Below, one piece after another: positions 33,321 through 33,472 of a stretch of 33,472 nt of DNA. Position 1 is the stretch's first letter. Every line of letters starts with the position of its first letter. The DNA lies in NCBI GenBank assembly GCA_903918315.1, contig CAIXEA010000052.1, positions 1-33,472 on the forward strand. Reading direction: 5' to 3'. The DNA comes from an uncultured Acetobacteraceae bacterium. Lineage in GTDB: Bacteria; Pseudomonadota; Alphaproteobacteria; Acetobacterales; Acetobacteraceae. The notes beneath the pieces were generated by a model. That model did not search any database. It had not been told where the DNA came from and worked only from the letters and a program-made list of their open reading frames with translations. Made by a program: the position numbers and the translations under genes.

Positions 33321-33472
33321 GAGCGGGATGACCGCAGGTGGAATCACCGAAGGTCTGAATCCCGCGATCAGACAAGAGCGGGATGACCGCAGGTGGAATC
33401 ACCGAAGGTCTGAATCCCGCGATCAGACAAGAGCGGGATGACCGCAGGTGGAATTACCGAAGGTCTGAATCC
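33321..33472. repeat. 55-base tandem repeat at the right edge
   Basis: A unit beginning GAGCGGGATGACCGCAGGTG starts at 33321, 33376 and 33431; about 2.8 copies are visible and the array continues past the window. The first two copies are identical, and the third differs by one base (GAATTACC for GAATCACC). Within a unit ATCCCGC and GCGGGAT, and TCTGA and TCAGA, are complementary, so it can fold. It lies upstream of the RND gene, and no gene is supported in 33231-33472. Confidence 0.92.

Noticed and set aside
31530-33386. A 618-residue open frame on the plus strand extending into the tandem repeat
   Set aside because: It is antisense to the RND pump gene; Gln/Asp/His/Arg-rich composition is typical of a shadow frame.
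33321-33472. CRISPR array at the right edge
   Set aside because: The 55-base units are identical along their whole length, so there are no variable spacers, and no cas genes are present.

Overview
The window is a high-GC chromosomal segment from an alphaproteobacterium, most likely a member of the Rhodospirillales/Acetobacteraceae. The inference rests on strong GC bias, the style of the housekeeping proteins, dispersed intergenic inverted repeats and a PEP-CTERM protein; it was not confirmed by a database search. The first ~2.4 kb is visibly lower in GC and looks like mobile or plasmid-derived DNA joined to ordinary chromosome.

Layout. 1-2376: N-terminus of an IS1380-type transposase running off the left edge, a complete IS1-type transposase, and an orphan ParA-like ATPase preceded by repeated CCTGCAT-type motifs. 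2363-3388: a small basic protein and a FitAB/VapBC-type toxin-antitoxin pair with a near-perfect palindromic operator. 3516-8622: SCP2-like protein, alpha/beta hydrolase, family-4 glycosyltransferase, purH and a metallo-beta-lactamase-fold hydrolase. 8623-10230: an intergenic/accessory stretch with a strong terminator, palindromes, an excellent sigma-54 promoter match, a PEP-CTERM protein and an inverted-repeat element. 10231-14655 (minus): miaA-ilvB-ilvN-ilvC, i.e. tRNA modification plus the first two steps of branched-chain amino-acid synthesis. 14746-15621: serB. 15686-15997: tandem copies of the dispersed inverted repeat. 16011-21144 (minus): hflK-hflC-degP plus a further SPFH-like membrane protein, a membrane and periplasmic protein quality-control cluster. 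21277-22425: Mrp/ApbC Fe-S carrier. 22521-22931: small secreted protein. 23029-28009: complete branched-chain-amino-acid-type ABC importer (livKHMGF) with an unrecognised sixth gene. 27978-33230 (minus): RND pump, its membrane-fusion protein and a TauD/TfdA-type dioxygenase in one apparent operon. 33321-33472: 55-bp tandem repeat running off the right edge.

Most of the window is conventional metabolism, transport and quality control. The parts most worth a second look are the ParA locus with its upstream motif array, the sigma-54/PEP-CTERM unit with nearby palindromes, the extra SPFH protein with a hairpin over its ribosome-binding site, the unknown sixth liv gene, and the RND-MFP-dioxygenase operon. 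I saw no CRISPR array, rRNA or tRNA, and no convincing wholly new defence system.
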